From Gordonia soli NBRC 108243 (GTDB taxonomy: Bacteria > Actinomycetota > Actinomycetes > Mycobacteriales > Mycobacteriaceae), in the NCBI RefSeq assembly GCF_000334455.1, contig NZ_BANX01000026.1, forward strand, positions 1 through 64,000: 64,000 nucleotides of DNA, in the 5' to 3' direction. The notes beneath the pieces are model-generated. The model did not search any database, was not told where the DNA came from, and saw only the letters and a program-made list of their open reading frames with translations. The position numbers and the translations under genes are program-made. This document shows, one piece after another, positions 1 through 8,370 of this stretch (position 1 is its first letter; the number at the start of each line of letters is the position of its first letter).

Positions 1-246
1 CCCTCTCGAAATAGTTTAGTTAACTCTGGCAAATCTGGCCGTAGGCGAGATCAGTGCTAGACAGGCGTGGCGCACATCGGGTACGTGCATCCGTTGTTGG
101 CATGGCCCGCAGTGAGATTCATCGTCCGCCAGCTATTTGTCAATAGTTCAATTCACGGCGGCACGACAGTGGTTGACGCGCACGCGACCACGACAAACCG
201 TGGCCTCCCAAATACGACTTTGAGGTGTGTCATTTATCCAGAGCTG

Positions 247-603
247 TCAGTTGTCTAAGCACCCGACGCCCGGCGGCAAGGAGTGCGGTTCGCGACTCTG
301 CTGGACGCGGATGGCCGCCTCCGCGACACCGAGGCGATCCGCGTGGCACTGTCGGGGGCGAACGATCCTGTCTGGTGCGGGGTGTTCTTTGGTCACGAGT
401 TGTTCGGCTATGTCGGCTAGTGGTGTGTCGGTTTCCTGGGAGAGTCTTCGGAGCAGGTCGAATGCGCTGTATGCGTCGGTGTCGAAGCGCTCCATGATGA
501 TGCCTTTGGCTTGGCCGACAATGTCTCGCGAGGCGAGTGCGTCTGGTCGGTGATCGCCGAGCCGACTGGGCGTGCTCGAGGATTCGCCTGGGCTGTGGTC
601 GTG
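247..603 (-). pseudogene. Remnant of an ANTAR-domain regulator
   Basis: The minus-strand frame reads SRDIVGQAKGIIMERF, then AYSAFDLLRRLSQET and LADIAEQLV, which is the three-helix ANTAR RNA-binding domain. In actinobacteria this domain usually follows a GAF domain in antiterminator regulators. The frame is closed upstream by a TGA at 604-606 and offers no start codon before the domain; the only ATG, at 495, lies inside the first ANTAR helix. No GAF domain can be read upstream. I infer a decayed 3' fragment of a GAF-ANTAR gene. A frameshift from the frame further upstream is the alternative, but that frame shows nothing recognisable. Confidence 0.6.
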
Positions 604-785
604 TCAGTGGCACCGTACGTCGGCGCCATCGCCTTCTGGACACGTAACCGCTGGAGGACTCAGCACCGCCACGGTTCGATAGAAGCAGTATCTGGACGCG
701 CACCGCCGAGAACGTGGCGTCGGCGATCGTGCGTGGCTCCATCGAAAAGCCGACGGTCAGAGCGGAGTCTGTCGCGAGGAGGCAC

Positions 786-823
786 TGCCACACATTTCGT
801 CACGTGTGACGAAATGTGTGGCA
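786..823. repeat. Perfect 38-bp palindrome
   Basis: TGCCACACATTTCGTCAC at 786-803 is followed after two bases by its exact reverse complement at 806-823. Arms of 18 bp with no mismatch are far longer than most operators. It sits in gene-poor DNA with no coding frame across it. It could be a dimeric regulator site, a recombinase or transposon-end junction, or a cruciform. No T-run follows, so a terminator is unlikely. Confidence 0.85.
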
Positions 824-1432
824 ATGGCAGGGGCAGGGCGTCACAAGCGACAGCAGATGCCGGATAGCTGCAGCGCCCGCCGAGGAGCGAATAATTCTGA
901 CGATGTCCTGCCCTCACAGCCGTACAGGGTTCTCGTCGCACCATGCACCCGGCTGCGGCCGCCGGGCCGATGATGGTGAAGATGTCAGCGGACGGCGCTG
1001 TCGTCGAATAATGCTCGACCACAACGTGATGACGTCACGTTTGCAAATCACAGAAGGCAATGCGACCAGTCGTGATCGACAAAACTCTGCACGCCGATAA
1101 GATACATTATGTCAAGCGAACCACTGCATATTGCACCAGATGAATCAACCAACCACCTGTCACTTCGTTCACGGGTCAAGCCCCAAAAGCCGACTACGAC
1201 AACGGGTTTGATCCAATGCAGCCCCCACATATTGCCAGATTCGTCGACCGGCTACAGGCTAACTGAGTTTGTCGCCAGCCTGCGGCCTGTGTCGCGACCA
1301 CCGACTGACTGGCATCGCGGCAAGACTGAATCGCTCGCCGCGGTCGGCGGCGAATATGCAGTGATCGAATATGCAGAATTACCAGTAAAGGCCGGAAGTG
1401 GCTGGTAGAGAACGATTTCTTGTGGGGCGAGT
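824..1432. other. No supported gene
   Basis: Only short overlapping frames with no recognisable domains are present. Together with 1841-2258, which is similarly empty, this looks like eroded accessory DNA. Confidence 0.5.
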
Positions 1433-1840
1433 GTCGGGTGACAAGGTAGTTAAGACTTTGCCACCCTAGATGAGACCCGGTGACACCGACCTAGGACTTT
1501 CGACCTCACCGACCTGCAAGAATCCACGCCGAACTCCCACATCGGCTGTCACCGAGGCCAGTTCACCGCTATCAACAGCGCTCTGAAGACGGGCAAGATG
1601 GCAGCCAGTGTCGGATGGCAACGTAGTTGGGACATGGCCACGCTGGTTGAGACTCGATGACACGGACGTCAGATATGTCCCGCCGTGACCTGCACGAATC
1701 GATCCGGTCACTCCCAATTCGGTTGTCATCCAGGCTCAGTCACCGCTTCCAGGTTCGTTGTCATCCAACAATGACGTGTCGGCGGATGTCAGGCGGCAAG
1801 GTAGATAAGGGCGGTCTGGCAGTCCTGCAGACCGACGCTG
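1433..1840. repeat. Diverged ~177-bp tandem repeats, third copy partial
   Basis: The segment beginning GTCGGGTGACAAGGTAG at about 1433 recurs, diverged, at 1610 (GTCGGATGGCAACGTAG) and again, shortened, at 1788 (GTCAGGCGGCAAGGTAG). Copies one and two stay alignable for about 140 bases, through the shared TTCACCGCT/GTCACCGCT near 1570 and 1747. Copy three loses similarity after about 30 bases. No frame stays open across the copies, so this is not a repeat protein. Function unknown; repeated ends of an eroded insertion sequence are one possibility. Confidence 0.6.
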
Positions 1841-2258
1841 GATGGGCTGGACGACGAAGAGCCGCACCCGATTCGGGCACGACATCGGTCGCGAATGACG
1901 GGCGCGCTCGGGCACCATGTTGCATGGCCGGATTACCTTGAACTCGCGTAGCTCACCTCCTCACAGAGCACTCTCGCCGGAGCGCTCGGCGCCTGACTCG
2001 AAGACGACGACGTCTATCGCATCGCCCACAGCTGCGATAGACACTGGCGAACTTCGAGCGGGCGTCGTGGGTTCGCCGCCCGACCGCGCCCTCGCCGAGA
2101 TCGTCCTACAGGCCCTGCCGAGCCTGGGCGATGGATCGGGTCTTGCCCTGCACGGTTTACAGCGCTCCCTCTTGGATCGATCCTCGGCGCAGCCGCCGCA
2201 GTGCAGGCGGCATTCCCGAGAACGGTGGCATCCGACGTTATCGGCGACGTAGGTTGGC

Positions 2259-2948
2259 TTATAGGAGGCGTTGAAGTCGCTTTTTCCCACGGTTAGACCG
2301 GACGATCCATTCGAGGTCCGGGTCGGTGATATCGAGAGCGTTGAACGCGGCCAGTCCTGGGTGTGGGTCGGCTGCAACAGCCACGCTCCAGCAGTATCCG
2401 AGGGCCTGACGCAGGGCCCGTGCGGCCGGGGAGCGCCGCGTCGCGCGAGGGGTGTTGGTAAGCACGGTGCTCGCTCGGCCGCACACCTCGATCGCGATGG
2501 CCGCCGCTGCCGGCGAGCGCAGTAGACGCGGCTCGCATATTGTTGCTACGGCTGCCCGGGCTATGAGGGGATCAGGCTGGGATGCCCAACTGCGGACGAC
2601 TGATTGGACAATGCCAAGATCGGTGTCGGCCGCTTCTTGCATGCCGATTACCACACCCTCGCGGACTCGCCATCGCTCGTCGACAGCCAGCGCCTGTAGC
2701 CGCGCATGAGTGTCAGCATCGGCGACCCGCGCACCGACGCAAATCGCACCGCACATCACCCGGTATTCGTCGTCGCTGCTCAGGAGTTGCTCAACTAGAT
2801 CTGAATCTGCTAGGGCCGCTAGCGCTATTGCCAGCGAGGTGTTCGCTCGCGGGCCTGGCAACCCCGAGTTCGCATCCACGAACGCTAGCCATTGACTGCG
2901 ATCGTGGTGCTGCAATTGTGCTGTCCACCGGTTCACCGAGCGCGACAC
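2259..2948 (-). CDS. HEAT-repeat domain protein
   Basis: This 229-residue, alanine-rich, all-helical protein has an N-terminus (RWTAQLQHHDRSQW, then NSGLPGPRANTSLAIALA) typical of actinobacterial HEAT-repeat domain proteins. The rest is a run of amphipathic helix pairs, for example RWRVREGVVIGMQEAADT near residue 95 and DPLIARAAVATICEP near 130. Such solenoids bind proteins or nucleic acids and have no catalytic residues; the target is unknown. It is the only intact gene in the first 3.4 kb, between an ANTAR remnant and a restriction-enzyme remnant. The ATG at 2948 directly precedes the conserved N-terminus. No partner gene is adjacent on its strand. Confidence 0.75.
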   Translation of the reverse strand: MSRSVNRWTAQLQHHDRSQWLAFVDANSGLPGPRANTSLAIALAALADSDLVEQLLSSDDEYRVMCGAICVGARVADADTHARLQALAVDERWRVREGVVIGMQEAADTDLGIVQSVVRSWASQPDPLIARAAVATICEPRLLRSPAAAAIAIEVCGRASTVLTNTPRATRRSPAARALRQALGYCWSVAVAADPHPGLAAFNALDITDPDLEWIVRSNRGKKRLQRLL

Positions 2949-3176
2949 CTCGGCAGCATAGCCCTCCTGTCGCAGCGCGCTGCGTCACCTCGTCGGACAC
3001 TTGTGTCTCGGCGCGCGAGAAATCCTCGGGCCTCTCACCATCCGCGGTCGCTGCGCTCCTGGTGAAAACTCCCGCGATCGACAGTTGCGTTCCACGGCCC
3101 TCATGGCGGTCAATCTCTCCCTTGCCAGAAGGGCATCTCAATTGGGATTGCAAGGTGCGGTGACGACTAACGCGGT

Positions 3177-3380
3177 CTAGAGACGCTGGCGGAGGTATTC
3201 CGCCGCGTCGAGTTCGATGTCCTCGGCAGTCTTGGTGCTTGGCGGGAATTGCTCGGCCCAGGGGCGGCCTGGGTGGAGGGTGTCCCAAAGGGACCGGCGT
3301 CCCGCTCGGCGACCCCGGCCGGGGTCGTGGTTGCCGAAGCCGTCAACGAGAGCGTTCCAAACGGGGGCGGTGGGTGACAA
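3177..3380 (-). pseudogene. 3' fragment of an Eco29kI-type restriction endonuclease
   Basis: The frame reads VWNALVDGFGNHDPGRGR, then SLWDTLHPGRPWAEQF, and ends AAEYLRQRL. From memory this matches the C-terminal region of Eco29kI-family (GIY-YIG) type II restriction endonucleases, with their VDGFGNHDPG and W-x-x-x-HPGRPWA motifs. Only about 65 residues remain, where the family is around 200-230. The GIY-YIG catalytic core should lie upstream but is replaced by unrelated sequence in front of the divergent porin gene, and no methyltransferase is present. It is a 5'-deleted relic, probably non-functional. The family call rests on motif recall. Confidence 0.5.
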
Positions 3381-3520
3381 CGCGATGGGCTGTTGTCGTT
3401 CGTTCGGATGACCCGGCCGTGTCCTCGATCACAAACCAACAGATTCTGTTGGTGAGCTTTCGGGGCGTGTGCTGTGATCTGCAATATTCAATATCGCAAA
3501 GTATCAGTGTGGAGTGTCGG

Positions 3521-4189
3521 ATGGGTGTGGGAGGGTTCGCACGGTGCGGGTATGGCCGTGTCGCGGTGTCGGGTGTTGCTGCGGCGACGATTGCCGTCGG
3601 TGTCCTGACCGGTGCGGGCGCGGGTCCGGTGGCGGCAGCGCCTGATTCGTTCGGCGATCGGTCGGTGTCGAAGGTGACCGAAGACGGTTGGCGGGTGACT
3701 GCGGTCAAAGCCAAGGAGCGGGTTCGTTCGGTGGCGCCGTTGAATCAGTCTCCCTGGACGCGTGAGGGATTCCTGTCGCTACGCGGTGAAGGCCGCATCA
3801 GCGGTGCCGGGACGGTGGCGGTTTCTGCGGGCACGGTGCGCGCGGGGTTCCAGATCGGGTGCAATACCGACGTCACCTCGGGTCTGACCTTGGGGGTCAC
3901 GGCGGGTCCGACTGCGCAGATGTCGATTTCGTGGCCACCAGCGTTGATCGTGGGAGCCCAAGCCAGCGGGAACGTATCGACCACGTTGAAACCCGGAACG
4001 ATCGCCGACATCGCTTTCGGGGTGAAGAAACTCGCCGGGCCCCGCGCGGGTCTGACCGTCGACGGGGTGCACGTCAAAGTCGATGGCTGTTTGGGGCCGG
4101 TTGCGGTGCGTTCGTATGTGACCGTGGCGATCTCGACCCCGGTCAACGACAACACCGTCAACGTCTACGGCACACCCCACTACCTGTGA
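3521..4189 (+). CDS. MspA-family porin
   Basis: A 222-residue exported protein. An N-terminal signal peptide (GVAAATIAVGVLTGAGAG, cleavage near PVAAAP) precedes a mature domain with the MspA layout: a WTREGFLSLRGEGRISGAG segment, GTVRAGFQIGCNTD, a long beta-rich middle and a C-terminal GCLGPVAVRSYVTVAIST strand ending in NVYGTPHYL. MspA porins form octameric channels through the mycolate outer membrane. The ATG at 3521 is chosen because it directly precedes the signal peptide; the longer in-frame extension has no sense. It leads a co-directional operon running to 7607, so it may serve as outer-membrane channel or anchor for the exported proteins encoded next; that role is inferred. Confidence 0.85.
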   Translation: MGVGGFARCGYGRVAVSGVAAATIAVGVLTGAGAGPVAAAPDSFGDRSVSKVTEDGWRVTAVKAKERVRSVAPLNQSPWTREGFLSLRGEGRISGAGTVAVSAGTVRAGFQIGCNTDVTSGLTLGVTAGPTAQMSISWPPALIVGAQASGNVSTTLKPGTIADIAFGVKKLAGPRAGLTVDGVHVKVDGCLGPVAVRSYVTVAISTPVNDNTVNVYGTPHYL

Positions 4190-4250
4190 ACGTAATCGTC
4201 GGACAGCAAGTGCGGCAACAGAAGACGGCACGATTGAAGGAGTCGAAAGT

Positions 4251-4679
4251 ATGTCTGGTGTCAGTGCGAGACGAATTGTTGCCGGTGTGTGTGCTGCGGC
4301 GGCGATCAGTGGGGCAAGCCTTGTCGGTGGCGTGGGTCCTGCGCACGCGGTTCAAGTGAAACAAGACAGTCGGTACACGATGGTGTGGCTGTCGCCTGCC
4401 GAGACCCAGCAGGCCGCGCAGATAGGTATGGTCAGATTTCTCGATCAGCCCGGAATCATCGAACACGCAGGAGTCGTGGTCCGCCCGGACTCACGTTTCA
4501 GAAACCAGTTCACCAGAATCGACGGTCGCCGAGTGTTCCACGTTTGGAAGCAGCAACTCGTGGACGAGGCCGCATCCAAGCCCGGTGGCCAGATCGGGGT
4601 TGTTCTCGACCGCCAGCGTCCTGACCTGCCGATCGGTATCGCCCAATATTGGCCCACGCGCTCAGGAGCTGTGCGATGA
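4251..4679 (+). CDS. Small exported protein of the porin operon
   Basis: This 142-residue protein begins with a clear Sec signal peptide (RRIVAGVCAAAAISGAS, cleavage near AHA-VQ). The mature ~108 residues contain TMVWLSPAETQQAAQ, RRVFHVWKQQLVDEA and GIAQYWPTR, and lack cysteines. I do not recognise a family. A good ribosome site (GAAGGAG, 7-8 bases upstream) supports the ATG at 4251. Its TGA overlaps the ATG of the next gene, indicating translational coupling. Exported, with porin and toxin-like neighbours, it could be a periplasmic adaptor or chaperone; that is inference only. Confidence 0.75.
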   Translation: MSGVSARRIVAGVCAAAAISGASLVGGVGPAHAVQVKQDSRYTMVWLSPAETQQAAQIGMVRFLDQPGIIEHAGVVVRPDSRFRNQFTRIDGRRVFHVWKQQLVDEAASKPGGQIGVVLDRQRPDLPIGIAQYWPTRSGAVR

Positions 4680-5002
4680 CCTTTACTCACGCCGCTGAGG
4701 GTGCACTGGATGGCCCGGTGCAGGCACGCGATGACCACGATCGGTCCGACGCCAACCCGCACCGCCGAGCTGGCTCTGGCGGAACCGGTTCTGGGTTTCC
4801 CGCCGGCAAAGCCGTGTTGTTCGTGGCTGGTTGTGTGCTGCTGGTGTTGGCGGCAGCGAATTTGACGCACCTGGGTGAGTGGTCGCACCGGTGGGGACAG
4901 ATCCCGGTGTTCCTGGTGTTCTTCCTCGTCATGTCGATCGCTGGCCGTTGGTTCTGGGTCGGCGCTGATGCCGTACTGGCCAGGGTGATCGGCAACCGAT
5001 GA
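4676..5002 (+). CDS. Small two-helix membrane protein
   Basis: A 108-residue protein whose ATG overlaps the preceding stop (ATGA at 4676-4679), and whose own stop overlaps the next start in the same way. The first ~45 residues are polar and glycine/histidine-rich. Two transmembrane helices follow: AVLFVAGCVLLVLAAANLTHL and IPVFLVFFLVMSIAGRWFWVGA. Its place between a secreted protein and the large toxin-like protein, with start-stop overlap on both sides, implies fixed stoichiometry with them. An inner-membrane partner or an immunity protein is possible. No family recognised. Confidence 0.75.
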   Translation: MTFTHAAEGALDGPVQARDDHDRSDANPHRRAGSGGTGSGFPAGKAVLFVAGCVLLVLAAANLTHLGEWSHRWGQIPVFLVFFLVMSIAGRWFWVGADAVLARVIGNR

Positions 5003-7344
5003 GTGGTTCGTGGTCGGGGGCGGCTGGGTGCGGTGCCGCGCAGAGGGGTCGGCACCGTCCCAGCCGCCGAACATGCACCACAGCAACACTGTTGACGCTT
5101 CTGTGCGGCGTCGTCGGGGCCGCGGTACTCGCAGTGAGTGTGCAGACCGAGGCTGCACCGCAGGCACGTGCGGATGCACTGTGTGATCAGATGCGCGCCC
5201 AGTACGGCGCAGGTTGGCCGTGTATCAACGTGCCCACCTACACCCCGCCACCCACCCAGAACACGCCCACCACAACTGGGCCCGGCAACCAAGACTCCTC
5301 GGCAGGACCCGCAATCGCCGGTAACCCCGGACCCGGCCCCGGCGAGGGCAACGGCACCCCCATCGTCCCCGTACCCGGACAACCCGCGCCGCGCCAAGAC
5401 GGGCAGCCAATCCCTGTTCCCGGTGAGCCGGTCGGTTCCGGCGACCGGATACCGAACGCTCCCCACGCAACACCCGATGCTGCGCCCCCAACACCGATAC
5501 CCGACAGCACCGCCACGCAGCCATCACCCGGCACACCCTCGAGCCCACACCTGTCACCCCGCCCGCAAATCTCGGACGACAGCATCGAGAAGGCCGGCCC
5601 GCCACAACCTGCCAACAATTCGACGATCCCCCTCACCGCATGGCTGATCGCCGGTGCCGCCGCACTCGCAGTAGCCCACCCCCGACCTGGACGTGCCCTG
5701 ACCAGACATGGTCTCCCGCGATCGTGGAGTCTGTTGCAACGCGGTGGCTCTCACCGAGCACAAGTCGGTCCGTCTCGATTGGTTCTGATCAACGACCCGA
5801 CCAGCCCACGCACCTACCGGTTTGCGATGGATGTCCCTGACGGTGGCACCACCCGAATCAACCCTGACGGCTCGGCGACAGTCTATGACCGCTACGGAAA
5901 TCCGGTCCGTTCGGTAGCACGGCCGTGGGCCTACGACAGCGCCGGCCGCCCCCAGAAAACCTGGTACACCACCGCCGACAACGGCGACCTCATCCAACAC
6001 ATCAACCCCATCGACAGCGCCCTCTTCCCGATCCTCGCTGATCCCACTGAGATTGGCCAATGCACTCCGGATGATCCCGACGGAAACGGGATCAGTGGAT
6101 TTCAGCAACCGCAACAGCCGCAAACCTCTACCTCGACAGCGACCTCGGCTGGTTCGGTTGTCACCACCGCCCAAGACGGTCACGGTGGAACAATCACCTC
6201 AACCTCAACCGCGGTCCCGGACTCAGGGGGCAGCGTCGATACAACCATCGACAACGCGGACGGGACTACGACCCAAACTCGATCGGTGCCAGATGGCAAC
6301 GGCGGCGTGACGACCTGGACAGCGAATCCCGACGGCTCGAACTCGGTGGTCTATCCCGATGGGACCGTATACACCGAACCCGGAACGTCAGGCCTCGGGT
6401 ATGGCCAGTCGACACCGACCGCCGACGGCGGGATCGACACTACTTACACCGCCCCCAATGGCAGTCAGTACTCGGCCCATTCCACCCCCAACTACGACGG
6501 GTCGATACACACCGAAACCGACACGCCGGAAGGCCACGTCAGTAGCAATTCTGCGGTAACCGGGGACCAGGGCAACATCATCACCCAAGCGAACACTTCG
6601 CACGGCAACACAGTGATCACCCGCTCGGATCCCAACTCCGACGGAACAGTTGACACGCATAGAGTCGTCTACGTCACGACCGATGAGCGGGGCCGAACGA
6701 TCTATGGCCAGGACGACGGCACTCTATACATTCCCAATGTGGGTGATGGCACCTCTGCTGAAGTCACCGCAGGTGCAGATGGAAGCAAGGTTATCGCGTT
6801 CTCCGACGGAACCCGCAGCGTTATTGATAAAGATGGCAACCAAACCCTCTTCGACAACTACGGCACACCACTGATGACCGCGGCCGCCAACGCCGCGCCT
6901 AAACTACTCACCGGCCAGGCGGCATCACAGGGATCAAAGTTGGCATCAAATGTTGCGGTCAGCATGGCCATAGCCGGTTGGCTCGACAACAACCCTCAGA
7001 TCGCCAGCACCAGCATGAAGACCTTCGACTACGCCGTGCGGTTCGGCAAACTCGCTCCTGCAGTTGCTGCACCAGTCGGAATGTATATGGACATCAAGAA
7101 TGGCATGGAGCCCGGCAAAGCGGTCACGGTCGGAGCCCTCAGCGCAGGAGCCACCATCGCCACTGCTGCTCTCCTAGGCCCCGGCATTGTTTCCGTCGTC
7201 ATCGCAGCGGGAGTCGGTGCCGGCGTCTACTACGGTGGCAAATGGGCCTACGACAAGCTCCCCGACGGTCTGACCAACGGCATCAACTCCGGAGTCAAAG
7301 CCGTTGGTAGCGGCATCGCCTCAGCATGGAGGTCAGTATTTTGA
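4999..7344 (+). CDS. Large surface/secreted protein with toxin-like architecture
   Basis: A 781-residue multidomain protein. Residues 27-48 form an export or anchor helix. Residues 52-76 carry a two-cysteine motif (CDQM...WPC). Residues 80-205 are a proline-rich linker and 212-228 a second helix. Residues 258-350 form a domain with DGGTTRINPDGSATVYD, PWAYDSAGRPQKTWY and a closing FPILADPTE, a module known upstream of toxin regions in actinobacterial secreted proteins. Residues 390-620 are degenerate DG-rich beta repeats (PDGT, ADGG, SDGT). Residues 650-781 are helical with a hydrophobic hairpin at 709-748 (GALSAGATIATAALLGPG, then VVIAAGVGAGVYYGG). The hairpin recalls pore-forming toxins but no toxin family is identified. 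The ATG at 4999 overlaps the upstream stop. Confidence 0.75.
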   Translation: MSGSWSGAAGCGAAQRGRHRPSRRTCTTATLLTLLCGVVGAAVLAVSVQTEAAPQARADALCDQMRAQYGAGWPCINVPTYTPPPTQNTPTTTGPGNQDSSAGPAIAGNPGPGPGEGNGTPIVPVPGQPAPRQDGQPIPVPGEPVGSGDRIPNAPHATPDAAPPTPIPDSTATQPSPGTPSSPHLSPRPQISDDSIEKAGPPQPANNSTIPLTAWLIAGAAALAVAHPRPGRALTRHGLPRSWSLLQRGGSHRAQVGPSRLVLINDPTSPRTYRFAMDVPDGGTTRINPDGSATVYDRYGNPVRSVARPWAYDSAGRPQKTWYTTADNGDLIQHINPIDSALFPILADPTEIGQCTPDDPDGNGISGFQQPQQPQTSTSTATSAGSVVTTAQDGHGGTITSTSTAVPDSGGSVDTTIDNADGTTTQTRSVPDGNGGVTTWTANPDGSNSVVYPDGTVYTEPGTSGLGYGQSTPTADGGIDTTYTAPNGSQYSAHSTPNYDGSIHTETDTPEGHVSSNSAVTGDQGNIITQANTSHGNTVITRSDPNSDGTVDTHRVVYVTTDERGRTIYGQDDGTLYIPNVGDGTSAEVTAGADGSKVIAFSDGTRSVIDKDGNQTLFDNYGTPLMTAAANAAPKLLTGQAASQGSKLASNVAVSMAIAGWLDNNPQIASTSMKTFDYAVRFGKLAPAVAAPVGMYMDIKNGMEPGKAVTVGALSAGATIATAALLGPGIVSVVIAAGVGAGVYYGGKWAYDKLPDGLTNGINSGVKAVGSGIASAWRSVF

Positions 7345-7607
7345 TCGGTGACTATCTGCGGTGGGCAGCCCAGATGCTGTGGTGGCTCACACGCACCGCG
7401 GCCTACCTGATCGTCCAAACCATCTCGACCGGAGCTGGCGACCTGGGTCAATGGCCTCGACGACCACCACGACCGCAACGCCGACCTTCCTACGACACCT
7501 CACGCCCCGTCACAAACTCACACAAGAGCCAAACCGAGGCCGAACACGCAACTAAAGCGCTCGCGAACAACCGCAGACGACGATCCTCAAGAAAGCGCAA
7601 GCCATAG
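7341..7607 (+). CDS. Small coupled membrane-associated protein, possible immunity partner
   Basis: About 88 residues: a hydrophobic N-terminal half (YLRWAAQMLWWLTRTAAYLI) and a strongly basic, disordered tail (NNRRRRSSRKRKP). GGAGGT at 7328-7333 lies seven bases before a TTG at 7341 that overlaps the TGA of the large gene (TTGA), so I prefer TTG 7341. The in-frame ATG at 7326 would place the ribosome site inside the gene. Terminal position, coupling and a membrane helix fit an immunity protein for the hydrophobic C-terminus encoded just upstream, but there is no homology to show it. Confidence 0.55.
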   Translation: MIGDYLRWAAQMLWWLTRTAAYLIVQTISTGAGDLGQWPRRPPRPQRRPSYDTSRPVTNSHKSQTEAEHATKALANNRRRRSSRKRKP

Positions 7608-7852
7608 TCACTGGTCGCGATGTGCATTACCTCGCAGTCGATTGCAAGCCGACAATGTACATATGTCAAGTACTGATTGACAGATCCGCTGCTGTCGATT
7701 GACAGGTGTCGGAGCCGAAGTGCATCATCAAGCGATGAGCGGTTCCGCCTTCGCCGTGCTCGCTCGGACATCACCTTCGCGCACATCAATGCCCTGTACG
7801 AGCGGATGCTCGGCTGCCTTGTTTTCTCGTAGGGTGTCGCAACTCCAATAGG
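7608..7852. other. No supported gene; possible short coding relic
   Basis: A plus-strand frame ending at about 7833 reads RARSDITFAHINALYERML, which looks protein-like but has no upstream domain or credible start. I cannot assign it and treat the stretch as intergenic. Confidence 0.3.
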
Positions 7853-8290
7853 GTGAAGTCGGTGAGCAACCTCCCCACCGCCGCCCGCTGGCTACTGCCC
7901 TGCGCCGCGATGGTCACACTGACCGCCACCGGCTGCGGTGCAGATCCCGCAGGGTCGACACCCTCAGATCGGCGCGCCTCACTCGACAAGGTGCGGGCGG
8001 TTTTCGACGAGACCGCCTCGGCGGTCAATGCGCGCGATCAGCAGGCCTTCAGTCGTCTGCTGTGCGCCGATGTCCGCGAAAGCGACGGCTACAAGACGGC
8101 ACCGTCGTTCGCAGGATTCCCCCCAGGGCCGGTGGTCAGTGTGGAAGAGCCGACCCTCAACGATGCTGACGGAGCAGAGGTCTACGCCACCATCAATTAC
8201 GAATACTCCCCGCTGCGAACGAAGTTCAGCTTCGCCTGGGAGAACGACGAGTGGAAGTTCTGTCCCCAAACTCTGCTGGTGGTCGACTAG
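7853..8290 (+). CDS. Lipoprotein, NTF2/SnoaL-like
   Basis: A 145-residue lipoprotein. A signal peptide (WLLPCAAMVTLTATGC) ends in a lipobox whose invariant cysteine is followed by GADPAGST. The mature part has a helix DKVRAVFDETASAVNARDQQAFSRLLC and later strands EVYATINYEY and FAWENDEWKFC. This helix-then-curved-sheet pattern is typical of small NTF2-like actinobacterial lipoproteins with unknown ligands. The start is GTG at 7853; an in-frame GTG at 7862 is an alternative. It is not part of a clear operon. Fold assignment is by pattern only. Confidence 0.65.
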   Translation: MKSVSNLPTAARWLLPCAAMVTLTATGCGADPAGSTPSDRRASLDKVRAVFDETASAVNARDQQAFSRLLCADVRESDGYKTAPSFAGFPPGPVVSVEEPTLNDADGAEVYATINYEYSPLRTKFSFAWENDEWKFCPQTLLVVD

Positions 8291-8370
8291 CGTCCACGCC
8301 CGAGGCTCGTCGAAGCGCGCGTCGTCGCCGAGACGGCCGCCATCAGTGGCGCGCACCAGACGGCGGCCAG

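Noticed and set aside
1109..1408. 99-codon plus-strand frame
   Set aside because: Its composition is unlike the real genes here, and it has no ribosome site, domain or partner.
1433..1840. CRISPR array
   Set aside because: The unit is ~177 bases, repeats are diverged, there are no short identical repeats with unique spacers, and no cas genes.
7490..7789. 99-codon minus-strand frame
   Set aside because: It overlaps the coupled small gene on the other strand and shows no domain or ribosome site.
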